Positions 45,870 through 57,589 of a stretch of 64,000 bases of DNA are shown piece by piece. Origin of the DNA: Capra hircus (Eukaryota; Chordata; Mammalia; Artiodactyla; Bovidae). The stretch spans positions 15,022,001 to 15,086,000 of the forward strand of contig NC_030813.1 of assembly GCF_001704415.2 (NCBI RefSeq), in the 5' to 3' direction. The notes below the pieces were generated by a model. That model did no database searches, was not told the origin of the DNA, and saw only the letters and a list, made by a program, of their open reading frames with translations. Position 1 is the first letter of the stretch, and each line of letters begins with the position of its first letter. The translations under genes were made by a program, and so were the position numbers.

Positions 45870-46330
45870 GGAGAGCAACAGAGAAATGAGAGATGAGGGA
45901 GGGCTGCAGACTGAGAGTTGAGGGAGATCTGAGGTTAGTGGGTTTTTTACTTTAAAAAGAAAAATATCATAGCATATTTTTATACTGATGAGAATAATCC
46001 AGTAGAGAGATACTTTCACAGTGTAAAAGATAAAGGAAGGACCGAAGTATTTTAGAAGACAAGAAGGAATGTGATCCCAAGCAAAACTGGAGGGACTGGA
46101 TTTTGATGAAGGAATTGACTGTCCTTCCACGTTTCTCTGAGGAAGAATGAGATGCAGGTTGTTTATAGATTTAGCAGTGAGAGGTCTCCAGTGACTATAA
46201 TTTTTCTCTGTGATCTATGAGGAGAGGTCTTCTGCTGAGAACAGGGTAGGGAAGGGAGGAAGGGTAATGAGACCTCTGAGGAGCAAGGAGACAGATAAAA
46301 TAGTCATCGTGTAGAGTAGAAAATAAGCTT
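45870..46330 (-). mobile_element. Long L2 LINE, segment 2
   Basis: Antisense L2 resumes: GATGAGAATAATCCAGTAGA and AATGAGATGCAGGTTGTTTA, with GAAGACAAGAAGGAATGTGA. It lies 5' of the polymerase block in element coordinates. Confidence 0.6.
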
Positions 46331-46962
46331 AGCAGTGTAATAGGACAACAATTGCTGATGTACATCAACGTGCCTTTCCCTTTTGCATTTCCATGGATGT
46401 GTATCTCTACTCAGAGACATGCATCTACAAGGGAGTTGGAGGAGATGTCAAGAGGCATAGAAGGGTGACGATGAGGACAATTATAATAAGAATAGAAAGA
46501 AAGCAACCAATGTTCAGTTGAATCTCTAGCTATACTACAAGTTTGAAAACTAGACTTTATCAAGAGAAAAGGGATATTCTAAGTTCCATAAACTCTCAAT
46601 AATGTATCAAAGGCAACCTGGCTGACTTGACCATCATGTTTACTCTCAGTAGAGAGCACTCAAGATAAGGCATAAGAAAAGTCCCTTCCACAGAGAAGCC
46701 CAGCCAATCCAGCCCTGCAGGAGTATGGAAAGAAGAAGAAGAAAAAGTAGAGCAAAATCTTTGCCTTTCCTCCCCCTCCACGCTGGATTTCAGTAGTGGC
46801 AGGTTTTGGAACATTCTGAAAGGCAGGAAAATACTGGTGAACACCATAAATGGCAGACTGCTTGTCCAAGCAGAGTCTGCCAACACAAATCACAGGCACA
46901 AATCCCTCGTTTGTTTCAGCATCATGTCCGAGTTGCATGGAACTAAGAGCACACATATTGCT
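46331..46962. other. Unassigned, possibly degraded L2
   Basis: Lies between L2 segments and may be L2 too far decayed to recognise. The minus-strand 98-codon frame 46660-46956 gives CALSSMQLGHDAETNEGFVP and a lysine- and phenylalanine-rich end; I do not recognise it. Confidence 0.35.
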
Positions 46963-47183
46963 TGTACTCAGTGATACTCAGTCTCTGAGTTGTGTCTTAC
47001 TCTTTGCAACTCCACGGACTATAGCCCACCAGGCTCCTCTGTCCATGGGATTTCCCAGGCCAGAATCCTGGAATGGGCTGCCTTTTCTTTCTCCAGGAAA
47101 TCCAGACCCAGAGATCAAACCCACATCTCCTGTGTCTGTTGCATTGGCAGGTGGATTCTTTACCACTGAGCCTGGGAAGCCTC
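46963..47183 (-). mobile_element. Bov-tA SINE, antisense
   Basis: Body and head ending TACCACTGAGCCTGGGAAGC. TSD CACATATTGCT (46952-46962) / CACATACTGCT (47184-47194), one mismatch. Confidence 0.92.
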
Positions 47184-47194
47184 CACATACTGCT

Positions 47195-47849
47195 ACTGGT
47201 TTCTTAAAGCTTATGTGAAATACATGTGGATATAAAGGTGCTGAGAGGGCTGGTTGATCAGAGACCTGGCACCACAGAAAAAGAGAACACAAAACATGAG
47301 GTCTGGGCAATCAGATCATTGGCTAAGACAATAGATTTCACAAACAGATGCACACACAATACCTCCAAAATGCCACAAGAGATCAGATGTACCTCAGTGG
47401 ATTCCAGTGCAAAAGGCCAAGGATCAATATAGATAAGACATCTCTCTTTTTTAGGAAAGACATCTCTCCTCCCCAGAGGCCCAGAGTTTGAGGCTGAGAA
47501 TTCCTTGTCCTCCATCATAAAATCAAATAAGCTATTCCATATATCTTGGAATTATCTTGAAAAGGAGCGAGAGGGCAAAGAGATTTGGAAGATCAAATAC
47601 CCAATTGTTGCCTGAAACAATGAAATCTAAAATTGAGATTCCATTGATTAAATTTTATATCCACGTTTCCCCTAACTTACTATCTCATCTCCCCAACTTT
47701 GGCCTCTGCTACTAAGTAGGTGAGACCTGGTAGGCAGACATCACATCAGTTACAGAAAACAAATAATCCTTTTTTTATTTTATTTTTTTAATCAAAGCAA
47801 CAGCACGTAATATTTTGACCCACCAACAGCAGGGAAAATATAAAAAATT
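47195..47849. other. Unassigned stretch
   Basis: No repeat recognised; a T-rich run near 47770-47790. Confidence 0.4.
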
Positions 47850-48250
47850 TTCTGGATTGTGTTTGAACCCATTGAAGTTTGAGATCAAGAATTTAAAACT
47901 GAATAAGTTAACTTCACCTCGTGAATATTTTTCCCCAGTGTTCAGCAAAAGGAGATGGTTGGGTTTTATCAGGGATGAGCTTTTGCCAGTCAAATGTAAA
48001 GGGGAAAAAGAGGAGCAAGGGAGTTGAGGGCATTAGCAAGAGAGCAATAATAATGATGGACCATGACATTTATGCTAGACAAGAAAAGAAATGAAGACGG
48101 GGATGGAGGGAGAGAGGTGGAGACTAATGGATAGGGCAGGAAGGCTTGATGGATTGGAAGTTTCCATGACATTGAAGAATTGTTTCAGTGGGTGTTCTTG
48201 AGCAACTGAGCTGGGAAAATAAGTGAAGCGGTGGGAGTCAGAGAATGGGA
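47850..48250 (-). mobile_element. Long L2 LINE, segment 3 (5' side)
   Basis: GATGGTTGGGTTTTATCAGG, GATGAGCTTTTGCCAGTCAA and GGGAGTTGAGGGCATTAGCA match L2 well upstream of the polymerase, co-linear with segments 1 and 2. Confidence 0.7.
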
Positions 48251-49964
48251 TATTTAAAGATTTTTAAAGTGATGGTAACATCATTCACAATATCTTGTAT
48301 GTGTACAGTGACAGACATAATTCATTTATTTAACTATCCTTGCCTACAGAGAAAGGGAAAGTTAATAGAGACTAAAGTTTCAGAAAATTATTTACAACAT
48401 TTAAGAGGAAAATCTACATTCAAGTACAGTAGGGAAATGTGGAAACAACCATGTAAATCCAAATACTTAAATACTAAATACAAATCTATCATTTCTTTTT
48501 AGTGATATAGGTCTTGTAAAACACTAAATCACTATTTTTATCCATTTACTTTAGTTGGTTAATTAGCTGATTACTTAGTGAGAGTTATTCTACTGGTTTG
48601 TTTACATTTTTAAAAAATAGAACTACTTTCATTTTTCTATATTTTCAATTTAGATATCTTCATTGAACTAAGCCAAATTTAAAATTTTTAATCCAAAAAG
48701 CTAGATTTAAGGATATCAAATTGCATCATTGCCTGTTCCTTCCACTTAAGCACAATGATCAAATATTTTAAATTTCCCCCTCATATCAATTGACCAGCAA
48801 AAGTAGTTCATCACAGAAAGAGATTAAGTCCCCCTCTTCAGTTAGGCTTTCTCTCTCTCAATATACATTTCAGTTTCTGACTTTTTTCTATATTTCCACA
48901 AAATGCAAACATTTCATACTCATAAAAAGGAAATATTCTTACATTTCCCTACTTGAGGTCTGAGACATTCAGAAGCTGATCAAAAGAATTCTATATATCT
49001 ACTGTTAAAAATGAAAATAACATTTTGATGGCCAATTAAATCAACCTTTAAAATGAGCAAAATGAATTTTAAAACATATTCATATAATTCAAATTTTAAA
49101 ACAACGTTTTAGCTTGAAATATGTAGTGAAATGATAACAATCCCATCTTTTTAACTAACATTAAAGCAATGGGTCACCACATTAGAGGACAAAGGCCTGA
49201 TCTGGGCTTCTCAACTCTGCTAAGCCAGCACTGTCTTCAGAAATGATTTGAATTTGAATACGTTTCAGCAGGACAGGCCACTCTGAAATTCCCACCACAG
49301 TATTTCTTACTCTTTGTTTTCAACTGGTAACTTTGTTCCTTGCTGATAAATGATTTTTAATTGGTGGCTTCTGGTCTATGTCATTCTCTGTTTTGTATAG
49401 AATCAGTTTCAACTATATTGTTCTTGCTTTCATTTTTAAAATACTAAGCGATCATAGGTTTTTAAATTTAAGCTGCCCATTTTCATTTTAAAAGTGTCTA
49501 AAATGCTTCAGTCTCTGCTAGCAAGGGTTTGACCTGAATGCCTTAAGTAAAAATATTATTGCCAAGACTTGAGAAAAGATAATTTATGAATGTCTTCCAG
49601 TTTCAACCGCAAAGAAGTTAACCCATTTTTTTTCTAACATTTGAAAATATATACATATTATTTTCTTAGATTCCACTTCCTTGAGGCATCATTCAAACTT
49701 CACATGAGGTTCAGAATGTAGTAATTAGCAGTAGGCTGCTCACATTTGCCAATATATTTGTACAAACATATGTTGGCACTCGGTTCCATATCAGCTACAC
49801 ATCAAAGAAGGGTGCTGAGGAGGAATTATTCTACCTCAGGGCTGGATTAGTGTCTCTGCCTGAAATAGGCCTCATTTAAGGGCATGGTTTGGGGAAAATT
49901 AAAGAACCTGCATGGCCTGAGTACTGGAGTGAATCCATTAACAAAAAGCTGTGCTGAATACTTC
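48251..49964. other. Unassigned AT-rich DNA
   Basis: About 1.7 kb without a recognised repeat. Parts of 48950-49640 (for example TTTGATGGCCAATTAAATCA) are rich in ATTA/TAAT motifs, but I cannot show conservation. Confidence 0.4.
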
Positions 49965-50100
49965 TGCCATTCTTTTTCCATTCCTGCTACTATGATCCTG
50001 GGGCAAGTAGTAACCTCTTTTATCTTCAGTTTGCCAGTCTGCAAAAGGCAGACCATATAATTCTCTCGCAAGCACCTCACAGAAGCATGAGCATGGCAAG
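49965..50100 (+). mobile_element. MIR SINE fragment, sense
   Basis: GATCCTGGGGCAAGTAGTAA, CCTCTTTTATCTTCAGTTTG and CCAGTCTGCAAAAGGCAGAC follow the MIR core. Confidence 0.65.
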
Positions 50101-50394
50101 CATCCTTCTGGTAGGAAAGCCGGTGCTTCCTTCTGCTAATATCCTTTTTCAGGTATGCACCAGCCTTCTCAGAGCCTCTCCCCACACCCTCCACACCTCA
50201 CCTTAAAAAATAAAAGCCCTGAGCCCCCAGTATAGTCACAACAAGCACCAAAGACAGAAAAATCTCCCTAATCTCACCTCCCAAGAAAGGCTGGCTTTCT
50301 TTCCATGGCTGTGAATTTTAATAGCACTATTGCCAAAATGAGTTCATATATTTTACAGGAAAACTAAATAATTTTAATAACCTTAGGGCTGACA

Positions 50395-50610
50395 GGGCTT
50401 CCCTGGTGGCTCAGAGGTTAAAGCATCTGCCTTCAATGTAGGAGACCCGGGTTCGATCCCTGGGTCGGGAAGATCCCCTGGAGAAGGAAATGGCAACCCA
50501 CTCCAGTATTCTTGCCTGGAGAATCCCATGGAGAGAGAAGCCTAGTAGGTTACAGTCCACGGGGTCGCAAAGAGTCGGACACGACTGAGCAACTTCACCG
50601 CGACTTCACC
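50395..50610 (+). mobile_element. Bov-tA SINE, full length
   Basis: Near-consensus copy bounded by a perfect 11-base TSD TAGGGCTGACA at 50384-50394 and 50611-50621. The best preserved Bov-tA here. Confidence 0.97.
50407..50460 (+). promoter_or_regulatory. RNA polymerase III A and B boxes of a Bov-tA head
   Basis: A box TGGCTCAGAGG at 50407-50417 and B box GGTTCGATCCC at 50450-50460 fit the type 2 internal promoter consensus. Known for tRNA-derived SINEs; whether this copy is transcribed is unknown. Confidence 0.7.
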
Positions 50611-50639
50611 TAGGGCTGACAAAGTATAAAGTTCTGTCC

Positions 50640-50736
50640 GTGTTTCCCCAAATTCAGTCCTCCACAACAACACTTGAGGTACCTACAGTTGTCTTCATTT
50701 TGCATAGGAGGCAACAAAATTTGATTAAGTTGACTT
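50640..50736 (-). mobile_element. MIR SINE, antisense, left half
   Basis: GTCTTCATTTTGCATAGGAG, then ATTAAGTTGACTTACCCAAG leads into the TSD; continues after the SINE at 51034. Confidence 0.75.
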
Positions 50737-50748
50737 ACCCAAGGTCAC

Positions 50749-51021
50749 CGGAGAAGGCAGTGGCACCCCACTCCAGTGCTCTTGCCTGGAAAATCCCATG
50801 GGTGGAGGAGCCTGGTGGGCTGCCGTCCATGGGGTTGCGAAGAGTCGGACACAACTGACTGACTTCACTTTTACTTTTCAGTTTCCTGCATTGGAGAAGG
50901 AAATGGCAACCCCCTCCAGTGTTCTTGCCTGGAGAATCCCAGGGACGGGGGAGCCTGGTAGGAGGCCGTCTATGGGGTCACACAGAGTTGGACACGACTG
51001 AAGTGACTTAGCAGCAGCAGC
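50749..51021 (+). mobile_element. BOV-A2 nested in MIR
   Basis: Complete dimer with (AGC)n tail. Perfect 12-base TSD ACCCAAGGTCAC at 50737-50748 and 51022-51033. The duplicated target is itself the MIR core phrase, so nesting is unambiguous. Confidence 0.97.
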
Positions 51022-51033
51022 ACCCAAGGTCAC

Positions 51034-51110
51034 ACCACTAAGGCACAAGGCCAAAATTTTAACTCAACTCTAACTCCAGAGCCAGGTGACTTAATTGTTC
51101 TACCAGAGCT
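51034..51110 (-). mobile_element. MIR SINE, antisense, right half
   Basis: ACCACTAAGGCACAAGGCCA, then CTCTAACTCCAGAGCCAGGT and TTCTACCAGAGCT complete the head of the MIR split by the BOV-A2. Confidence 0.72.
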
Positions 51111-51262
51111 CAGGATTGAGGACGAACCAGCACAAACTCATCAAGAAGAGACTGTCATCAGTCAATAAGGTGCTGCAGCCATTACTGCAAAGGTGGGAAA
51201 ACCAAGTGTTACGTTTTCAGAAATCTCATGATAGTGATAGTAATTACTCAGATTTAAACTAT
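51111..51262. other. Unassigned short stretch
   Basis: Nothing recognised. Confidence 0.35.
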
Positions 51263-51365
51263 AGGGACTTCCTGGTCCAGGAGTTAAGACTGCGCTTCCA
51301 ATGCAGGTTCCATCCCTGGTCAGGGAACTAGACCACACATGCTGCACAGCACAGCCAAAAAGAAC
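51263..51365 (+). mobile_element. CHR-1 SINE
   Basis: AGGGACTTCCTGGTCCAGGA, GGTTCCATCCCTGGTCAGGG and CACATGCTGCACAGCACAGC are the CHR-1 head and body. Confidence 0.82.
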
Positions 51366-51549
51366 ATTATTTTTAATTTTTAAGTGTGTAATCAAATGCA
51401 TTATATTAAAAACAGTGGTAAGAAATACTCAGAACTGTTTACATAACAAGTGGATCAATATAACCTCAAAGAGACCTTCTAAGGGACAAGTAAGTCACAC
51501 TCCAGAGAGACTGATGCTCATAAACCCTGGGAGTGTAAATTTTAAAAGC
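51366..51549. other. Unassigned short stretch
   Basis: Nothing recognised; the CHR-1 tail may extend a little into it. Confidence 0.35.
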
Positions 51550-52055
51550 CAAGGTTTCCATTATCTATTGCTGCTCAGAAAACTATCTGAAAACCTAGTA
51601 GATTAAGCAATAACTATTTTATCATATCTCATAATTTTTGAGTTAGGAAATCCAGCAGCTGAACGTAGCCTGGAAGATTTATCTACTCTACATATTGTCG
51701 ATTGAAGTGGCAGGTGGGTTGTTCTGGAGGGTCCCAGACTTCACTCACTTCTTGCCCTTTCTGTCAAGTCTGGTGCCTTGGCAGAAACGTCTAGAAGGCT
51801 GAGCTCAGTTGGAACCATGGACTGGAGTACTTAACACATTTCTCTCTACCACAGCTGTCTCAAGGTAGTTAAATTGCTTATATGAAGTTCAAGACTCCCA
51901 GAAAAATTGTTCCAAGAGACAGAAAGCTTCAGGGCCTGGCCCTGAAGCTGCTACAGCATCTCCCATGTGGTAGGATAGCCACAGAGCACGTCCAAATTCA
52001 AGGGGTGGGGGGACCTAGACCTCACCAAGTGCCAGAGGAGAATCAAGTCATTGTT
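51550..52055 (-). mobile_element. Probable old MaLR-like or other mammalian repeat
   Basis: TTCCATTATCTATTGCTGCT with ATCTCATAATTTTTGAGTTA, and later CAAATTCAAGGGGTGGGGGG, echo an old mammal-wide LTR-like repeat in antisense. Family unresolved. Confidence 0.45.
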
Positions 52056-52069
52056 ACTGTTTTTACTCT

Positions 52070-52277
52070 GTGCTTAGTCACTCAGTTGTGTCCAACTCTT
52101 TGCGACCCCATAGACTGGAGCCTGCAAGGTTCCTCGGTCCTTGGGGATTCTCCAGGCAAGAATACTGGAGTGGGCTGCCATGCCCTCCTCCAGGGGATCT
52201 TCCCAACTCAGGGATGGAACCTAGGTCTCCCATATTGCTGGCAGATTCTTTACTGCCTGAGCCACCAGGGAAGCCCA
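52070..52277 (-). mobile_element. Bov-tA SINE, full length, antisense
   Basis: Head at right ending ACCAGGGAAGCCCA. Perfect 10-base TSD TTTTTACTCT at 52060-52069 and 52278-52287, allowing for a one-base T ambiguity. Confidence 0.94.
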
Positions 52278-52379
52278 TTTTTACTCTACTACTAACCAAA
52301 TTACCATTAAGTTTATTTTATCTATCATTTTTTTTAATTATTATTACTTAGAGATAATGCTTAAATATTTATAGGTGAC

Positions 52380-53705
52380 ATGATATGATGTTGCAATGTA
52401 AGGAGAGAGATCAAAATACAAATAAAATAATACTGGCCATGAGGTGATAATGTTGAAGCTGAATGATGGCTGAATGGGGACTTATTATGCTACTTATGTA
52501 TGTTTGAACTTCTCTGTATTAAAAGAAAATCCGTTTCAATGTCCATCAAGCAAAAAGCATTAACCTAGTTGCAAACACCAAACACAAGAAAGACTGCTAA
52601 ATATAGTTAAAAAGCCGCTGCTTGGAGAAATGACTGATTCTAGGACTGGAGCAGAAAACATGCAAAATGAGCCTGGGGCTTCTCATAGCGCTAGGAAGTA
52701 AAGAAGCGCTCGAAACAAACGCAGAGGCAGGAGCATGTCAGAGGGACACAGGAGCCCATGGAGAGAGTCCCCTATGGTCAATGCTAGAAAACTGTAAGAA
52801 ACAAAGTAAAGTAGTCTTAAATTATAACCCAGAGTTAAAAATAAATATCCATAAATCTATACTAACATAAATATGTAAATAAATGGGGAGAACAAGTAAA
52901 CCTCTCAGCAGAAGAAAGCCAAATAAATTATGTAGATCCGCCATTCTCAAGGAGATGGAGCATAACCCCCCCATTCCTGCATCATACTGCGACATGGATA
53001 AAGGCTATAAAATTCACCCTTAAACATCTGTAATTTTTCAGTCTGTGGTGACAATCTCCTTTAGATGAGATGTGTGTAGTGACTTCCTCCCAAACAATAA
53101 GGAAAAGCAGGAGGGGAGGAATTAGTAATTTTACTGTGGACAAACCTGACAAACTGCCTCAATCAAGTGTTTGAAGTGAACGCCAACACTGACAAATCAT
53201 GTTGACAGTATGTATCCTTGATACGATGTGATGAAAATGGCACTTTTCTCTGTAATCGTCACCCCAAAAACTCATGGTCCAAGTCTAATCATAAGAAAAC
53301 ATTCAGACAAATTCCCACTGAGGAGCATTCTACAAAATATCCTACCAGTATTCCTCAAAGTTGTCAAGGTCATCAAAAATAAGAAAAGTCTCAAAAACTG
53401 TCACAGCCAAGAGGAGTCTCAGGAGACATGATGCTTAAATGTAATGTAGTATGCTGACTGGGATCCTGGAAAAAAGACAATTGGGTATCAATAAAAACTA
53501 AGAAAACCTAAATATAGTATGGAGTTTAGCTAATACTCCAATATTAATATTGGCTCATTAATTGAAACAAATATACCATAGTAATATAAGATATTAATAA
53601 TAGATAAAACAGGATGTGGGGTATACGGGAATTTTCTATACTATGTTTACAATTTCCCTATAAATCTAAAACTATCCTAAAATAAAGTTGGTTTTAAAAA
53701 ATTAT
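52380..53705 (+). mobile_element. Old L1 (L1M-type) 3' end, sense
   Basis: TCTGTGGTGACAATCTCCTT, TTTAGATGAGATGTGTGTAG, ATGTTGACAGTATGTATCCT, AGCCAAGAGGAGTCTCAGGA, TGGGGTATACGGGAATTTTC and AAACTATCCTAAAATAAAGT follow a long, ancient L1-type 3' untranslated region. No ORF2 remnant is recognised; the 5' boundary is approximate. Confidence 0.65.
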
Positions 53706-55179
53706 AAACTTCTTCTGCAGCCTTGATGGAAATCTGACAAGATCTAGAGCTTTGAAGTAACTTCTCTAGTCTGTATGTTAGAGACTTGGAAGCAGCAACA
53801 GAAGCCTGCACTTTAACCCACACTAGCCTACTGCCAAATCTGGTTATTAGATGAAAGAAGGTAACATCAAGAGAGAGGCATCACTTAATGAAAGAGCTAG
53901 CTTCTTTCTCTTCCTAATATACTGCTTTACGTGGATGCACTTCTGCCCTACAGCACAAAAAATAGAGAACCGAGATCTAACGCGGCCTAAAAGAACAGCA
54001 GAGGTGCTGAGGGTAGTGTCAAGTACAAACCAACTAATATACACTGGGCATAAAGAAATGCATCTATCCTCCAAAAATATCAAAAGAGCAGGGCGTTTCA
54101 TAGACTCAAGAAAACCTGGATTGACAGCTTTCTCAGCATCCTGGAAAGAAATAATTGGGGGCAAGCATAAAGATTCATCTTAACAATGTCACATATCTTC
54201 TCAAATAGGTCCATCTCGGAGTTTTCTCAGGTTCAGGAGAAGAGGTCAGGCAATATACCCATCTGCCCCCATAAGCAGTTCTCACCTCCAAACATATAAT
54301 GTGCCATGACTATGAGGTCAATTCTTCCTCTCATTCTTGCAGTTATTAACAGAAAAGATCCTAGAAAATCAGAGCATTCTCCCCCCTTACTGTACATCTG
54401 ATGAACAGCTGTAGGCATCCCAGCTGACCATCCAGTTGTGGTGTCTGGTCAAAATAAACCTGCCTCGTGAGCTGAATTTATTTTTGGCTATCATCAAGAG
54501 GAGCTCCACCTGCCAGTAGAGTCATCCCTCCAGTGGTCCAGGAGCGATCAACACCCAAGTCTAGTCCCAGGCTCACGTCTCAAGGATCACACCTCTGAAG
54601 GGTGCCATAACCACTTGTATGTCCTACTTGTACGTGGATGTCATGTACTTGAGAGCATTGCTCCTAATAACATTCATCTGCTGCTAAGGCAAGCCAAAGC
54701 TGGCCTGCTGGCCCACGGGACCCGAGGCTTGCACACCCACTAGGCTTGGAGTTTATGGAGTTTTCAGGTTCTATCTGCACTGTACCACAGCATACATTAA
54801 GCTATAGAACTCACCCCAAAGCCCTTGTAATTTCTTTTGGTGATGATAAATTCTCCTAGTAAAATTCACCAAAAACCCCTATACATCAAATGTGTGAAAA
54901 TTAAATTCCTTATAGAATCAAACATCTATTATCAGTATCAAAGGAGGAATGTAGTGACAGGTACTTTAAATGTCCTGTTCACAAGATTATATAAATTTTG
55001 TGAAATAAGCATAATTGTCTTTTAGTGACATATTAAAATAAGCTTTTTAGTGACACATTATAATAAGTTTTTATCATCTAAGTGTACATCCAATGAATTG
55101 TTCAGAAACAGAAACATCTTGATTTGACTGAAAGATGGTACTTGACTTTAGGTGCCATATTTAATTTTCACCATGTTCA
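53706..55179. other. Unassigned block, moderate GC in part
   Basis: No repeat I can name. Overlapping frames of 105-110 codons on both strands at 53847-54183 show no domain. The stretch about 54230-54800 has a more mixed composition and an AAAATAAACC (polyadenylation-like) site near 54451, so an unrecognised LTR is possible. Confidence 0.4.
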
Positions 55180-57444
55180 GAGAAGCCAGACTCTCCTTTG
55201 GGGTGAACCAGTCAAGAGTAACTCTGACTCATCAAAAATGGCCAGCCAGGCATTCACGGGAGGGGTGAGCCACCTTCCTTGAAACACAAATAAAGCAAAA
55301 GCACACCCATAAATTTCAAACATAGCTTTAGCACCTACCTTCAATTTGCTGTAGTTTAATTAAGTTACACCAGCCAGCCATCTGCAGGCTTTAATAACTC
55401 GAGAGTCTAGTCCAGTGACCAAAGAAAGTCTCTTACAAAGTGGCATTTAATTGAGGGCCCCCAGGCCACTCAAGACTATGTTGTCCCAGAAAACACTCAC
55501 CTAGGCAGACATGAAATTAAATCTGAAGAAAGGGTTTCTCAAAGGCAGGATGCAACAGGAACAAGGGGAAAAAACTGGCACACATAGGTACATAAGATTG
55601 ACCATAGAGAATCTCCATTTACCACTTCAATGAAATCTTAATCATGCTTTATTTACTAAAGAGAGGCTAGATTGAGTATAAAATATAGACATGTATCTAA
55701 TTGACATTTTATAAGTATTTGTTTTAGAGCAACATAGTAACTGGGCATCTATCTACCAATTAATTGAATCAGTAAAAGAAATTTTACTAACCCAAATGAA
55801 TGACTTTTCTTAAATCTAAACTTTTACATGAGTGATAATTAATTTTTAACTGATCTTCCAGAAATGGTTGTAGTATTTAAGAAAAAATAAAGCTTTCAGT
55901 CTTACCAAGAGAGTCGTCACTTAGACATTTATATTTCCTGTCTGTAGTAACAACTTCAGTTATTTGGGGAAGGCGGTTTTGCTGGTGGAGAAGCACAATT
56001 TTCTTACTTTTTCTCTGCTTTGAGCATTGCATTTAGATAGTTTCACACTCCTAAGGCAGGTGAGAAAAGATAGAGAAGATAGAATTCATATTAATGTTTT
56101 TTGATTCCTAAAATATTCATGTCATATCTTAAACCCTCTAAAAACTGTCCCAAGTTACTTTAAAAGTAAGAAAAAAAATCTTTTCAGTCTGTCCCAGTTA
56201 TATTCCATTGAAGGTATGTAATGTTTAAAACTAGGCTTAAAATATTTAAATGATGTATTTAATTATTGGTTCTCTTTTTATAAATGCTATGCAAAGTTGC
56301 ATTTTAAATATAGCCACCGATACTGTTTTTCAGAGCAAAATTCAATTCTCTGTTATTCACAAACTTGTATATGTTTCATGACTATCTTTTTCTCATCATT
56401 GCAGTTGGAAGCTAGATAAAATGAAATGATAGTTTCATTTTCAAAAAGTGGTCATCTTAGGCAAGATTTGTCTTATCCTTAGTTGCTAAGACTATAAAAT
56501 ATGTGCCTCAACATACCAAAAATATTCTTAAAATCCTTCGCTCCTTGCAAAGTCAAAATAAACTCCTAATGACAGTGACTCAAACATGAAATCTCTGGGG
56601 ACAGGAGATAGGAAACAAGGAAAGACAGGAAGCAGTAGGGAAGGACATTTAAAAAGGTTGGAATGAGGAAGAAGAATAAACTGTCTCTGCTTCATATTTC
56701 TGTATAGGTCCAAGACTGTCCTTAAACAAATGTTCAGCCGATAATACCAAGAAATGTGAGCTCCTATTTTGCCATCTCCACTTCACATTCTTAAATCATT
56801 TAAAAATTCACCCCTATTATGACAACAAACTAATCCTCATTTTCCCATCACATAATCCTATACCACTTGAGTCTCAGATCTGCCTATGAAATGCTGAACA
56901 GAGGCAAGAACCAGATTGCATTTGGAAGGTTTCTCCCAGACTCGAACTGCCTTCAACCCATGACATTTACTGGGCATGCAGAAAGCAGGAGTGCCACGTG
57001 GTTATAACTGACAGTCAGTCATCTGAGAATCAAGCCAAAGAGCCGAATCGTGGGGCTTGTGCATTGTTCTTTTCACATGTAAATCAAAAGTCAGCAACCA
57101 TTTTCAATTAAAAAATTTCATCTGGGATTGTCAAAATGTGTGCCAGGTTTCAGTTGAGGGCAATTTTGAAACGGTTAGATTGTAGAACCATCGAATAATA
57201 ACTTGGTAAATGGAGACACTGATGGATTTTTAGCTCATAAAATTCTCCCGCAGATCAAACTGAAAAGAAGAAATCCTCAGGCAGGCAGGTGGACCAAAGT
57301 GTGCTCCATCAAAAGGTCAGTGGTTGCCCTGAAGCTCCAACCAGCCAGTCGCAGGCCGGCAGGAAAGACAGTTCGCAACTTCAGGAAGTCTGGGCTCCCA
57401 GGTCCTGGTGATGGATGAGAAGGGTCTGAGGAAGAGGATATGTC
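55180..57444. other. SINE-free block; candidate conserved noncoding DNA
   Basis: No repeats recognised. Segments around 55180-55520 and 56900-57200 are motif-dense (TTTAATTAAG, GTGCCACGTGG) and lack young insertions. The frame at 57203-57418 matches no family known to me. Conservation is inference. Confidence 0.4.
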
Positions 57445-57545
57445 ATTGGTTTGGGTTCAAACGACCTGGGATCCAGCTATGATTGGCCACCAGCGCTCTG
57501 TGATCCTTGGGTAGATTGTCAGTTGAATTTTCTACTCTCTCACAG
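57445..57545 (+). mobile_element. MIR-like fragment, sense
   Basis: TTTGGGTTCAAACGACCTGG, then GCTCTGTGATCCTTGGGTAG and TTGTCAGTTGAATTTTCTAC approximates the MIR head and core. Low similarity. Confidence 0.45.
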
Positions 57546-57589
57546 ACTACTACTCATTTCTCCGTTGGAAGCTATATGTTCCAGCCGAA

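Noticed and set aside
46660..46956. 98-codon minus-strand frame with an apparently non-repeat N-terminus
   Set aside because: No recognised family, no splice sites, polyphenylalanine from an (AAG)n-like tract, and it lies within a degraded L2 region.
49847..50194. 115-codon minus-strand frame
   Set aside because: It overlaps a sense MIR fragment and shows no recognisable domain.
51882..52295. 137-codon plus-strand frame
   Set aside because: Old repeat plus antisense Bov-tA; the C-terminal half is the usual SINE peptide.
53847..54183. Overlapping 105- and 110-codon frames on opposite strands
   Set aside because: No domain, no homology I recognise; mirrored open frames are expected by chance where stop codons are locally sparse.
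57203..57418. 71-codon basic frame
   Set aside because: No family match, no start context or splice signal; considered noncoding.
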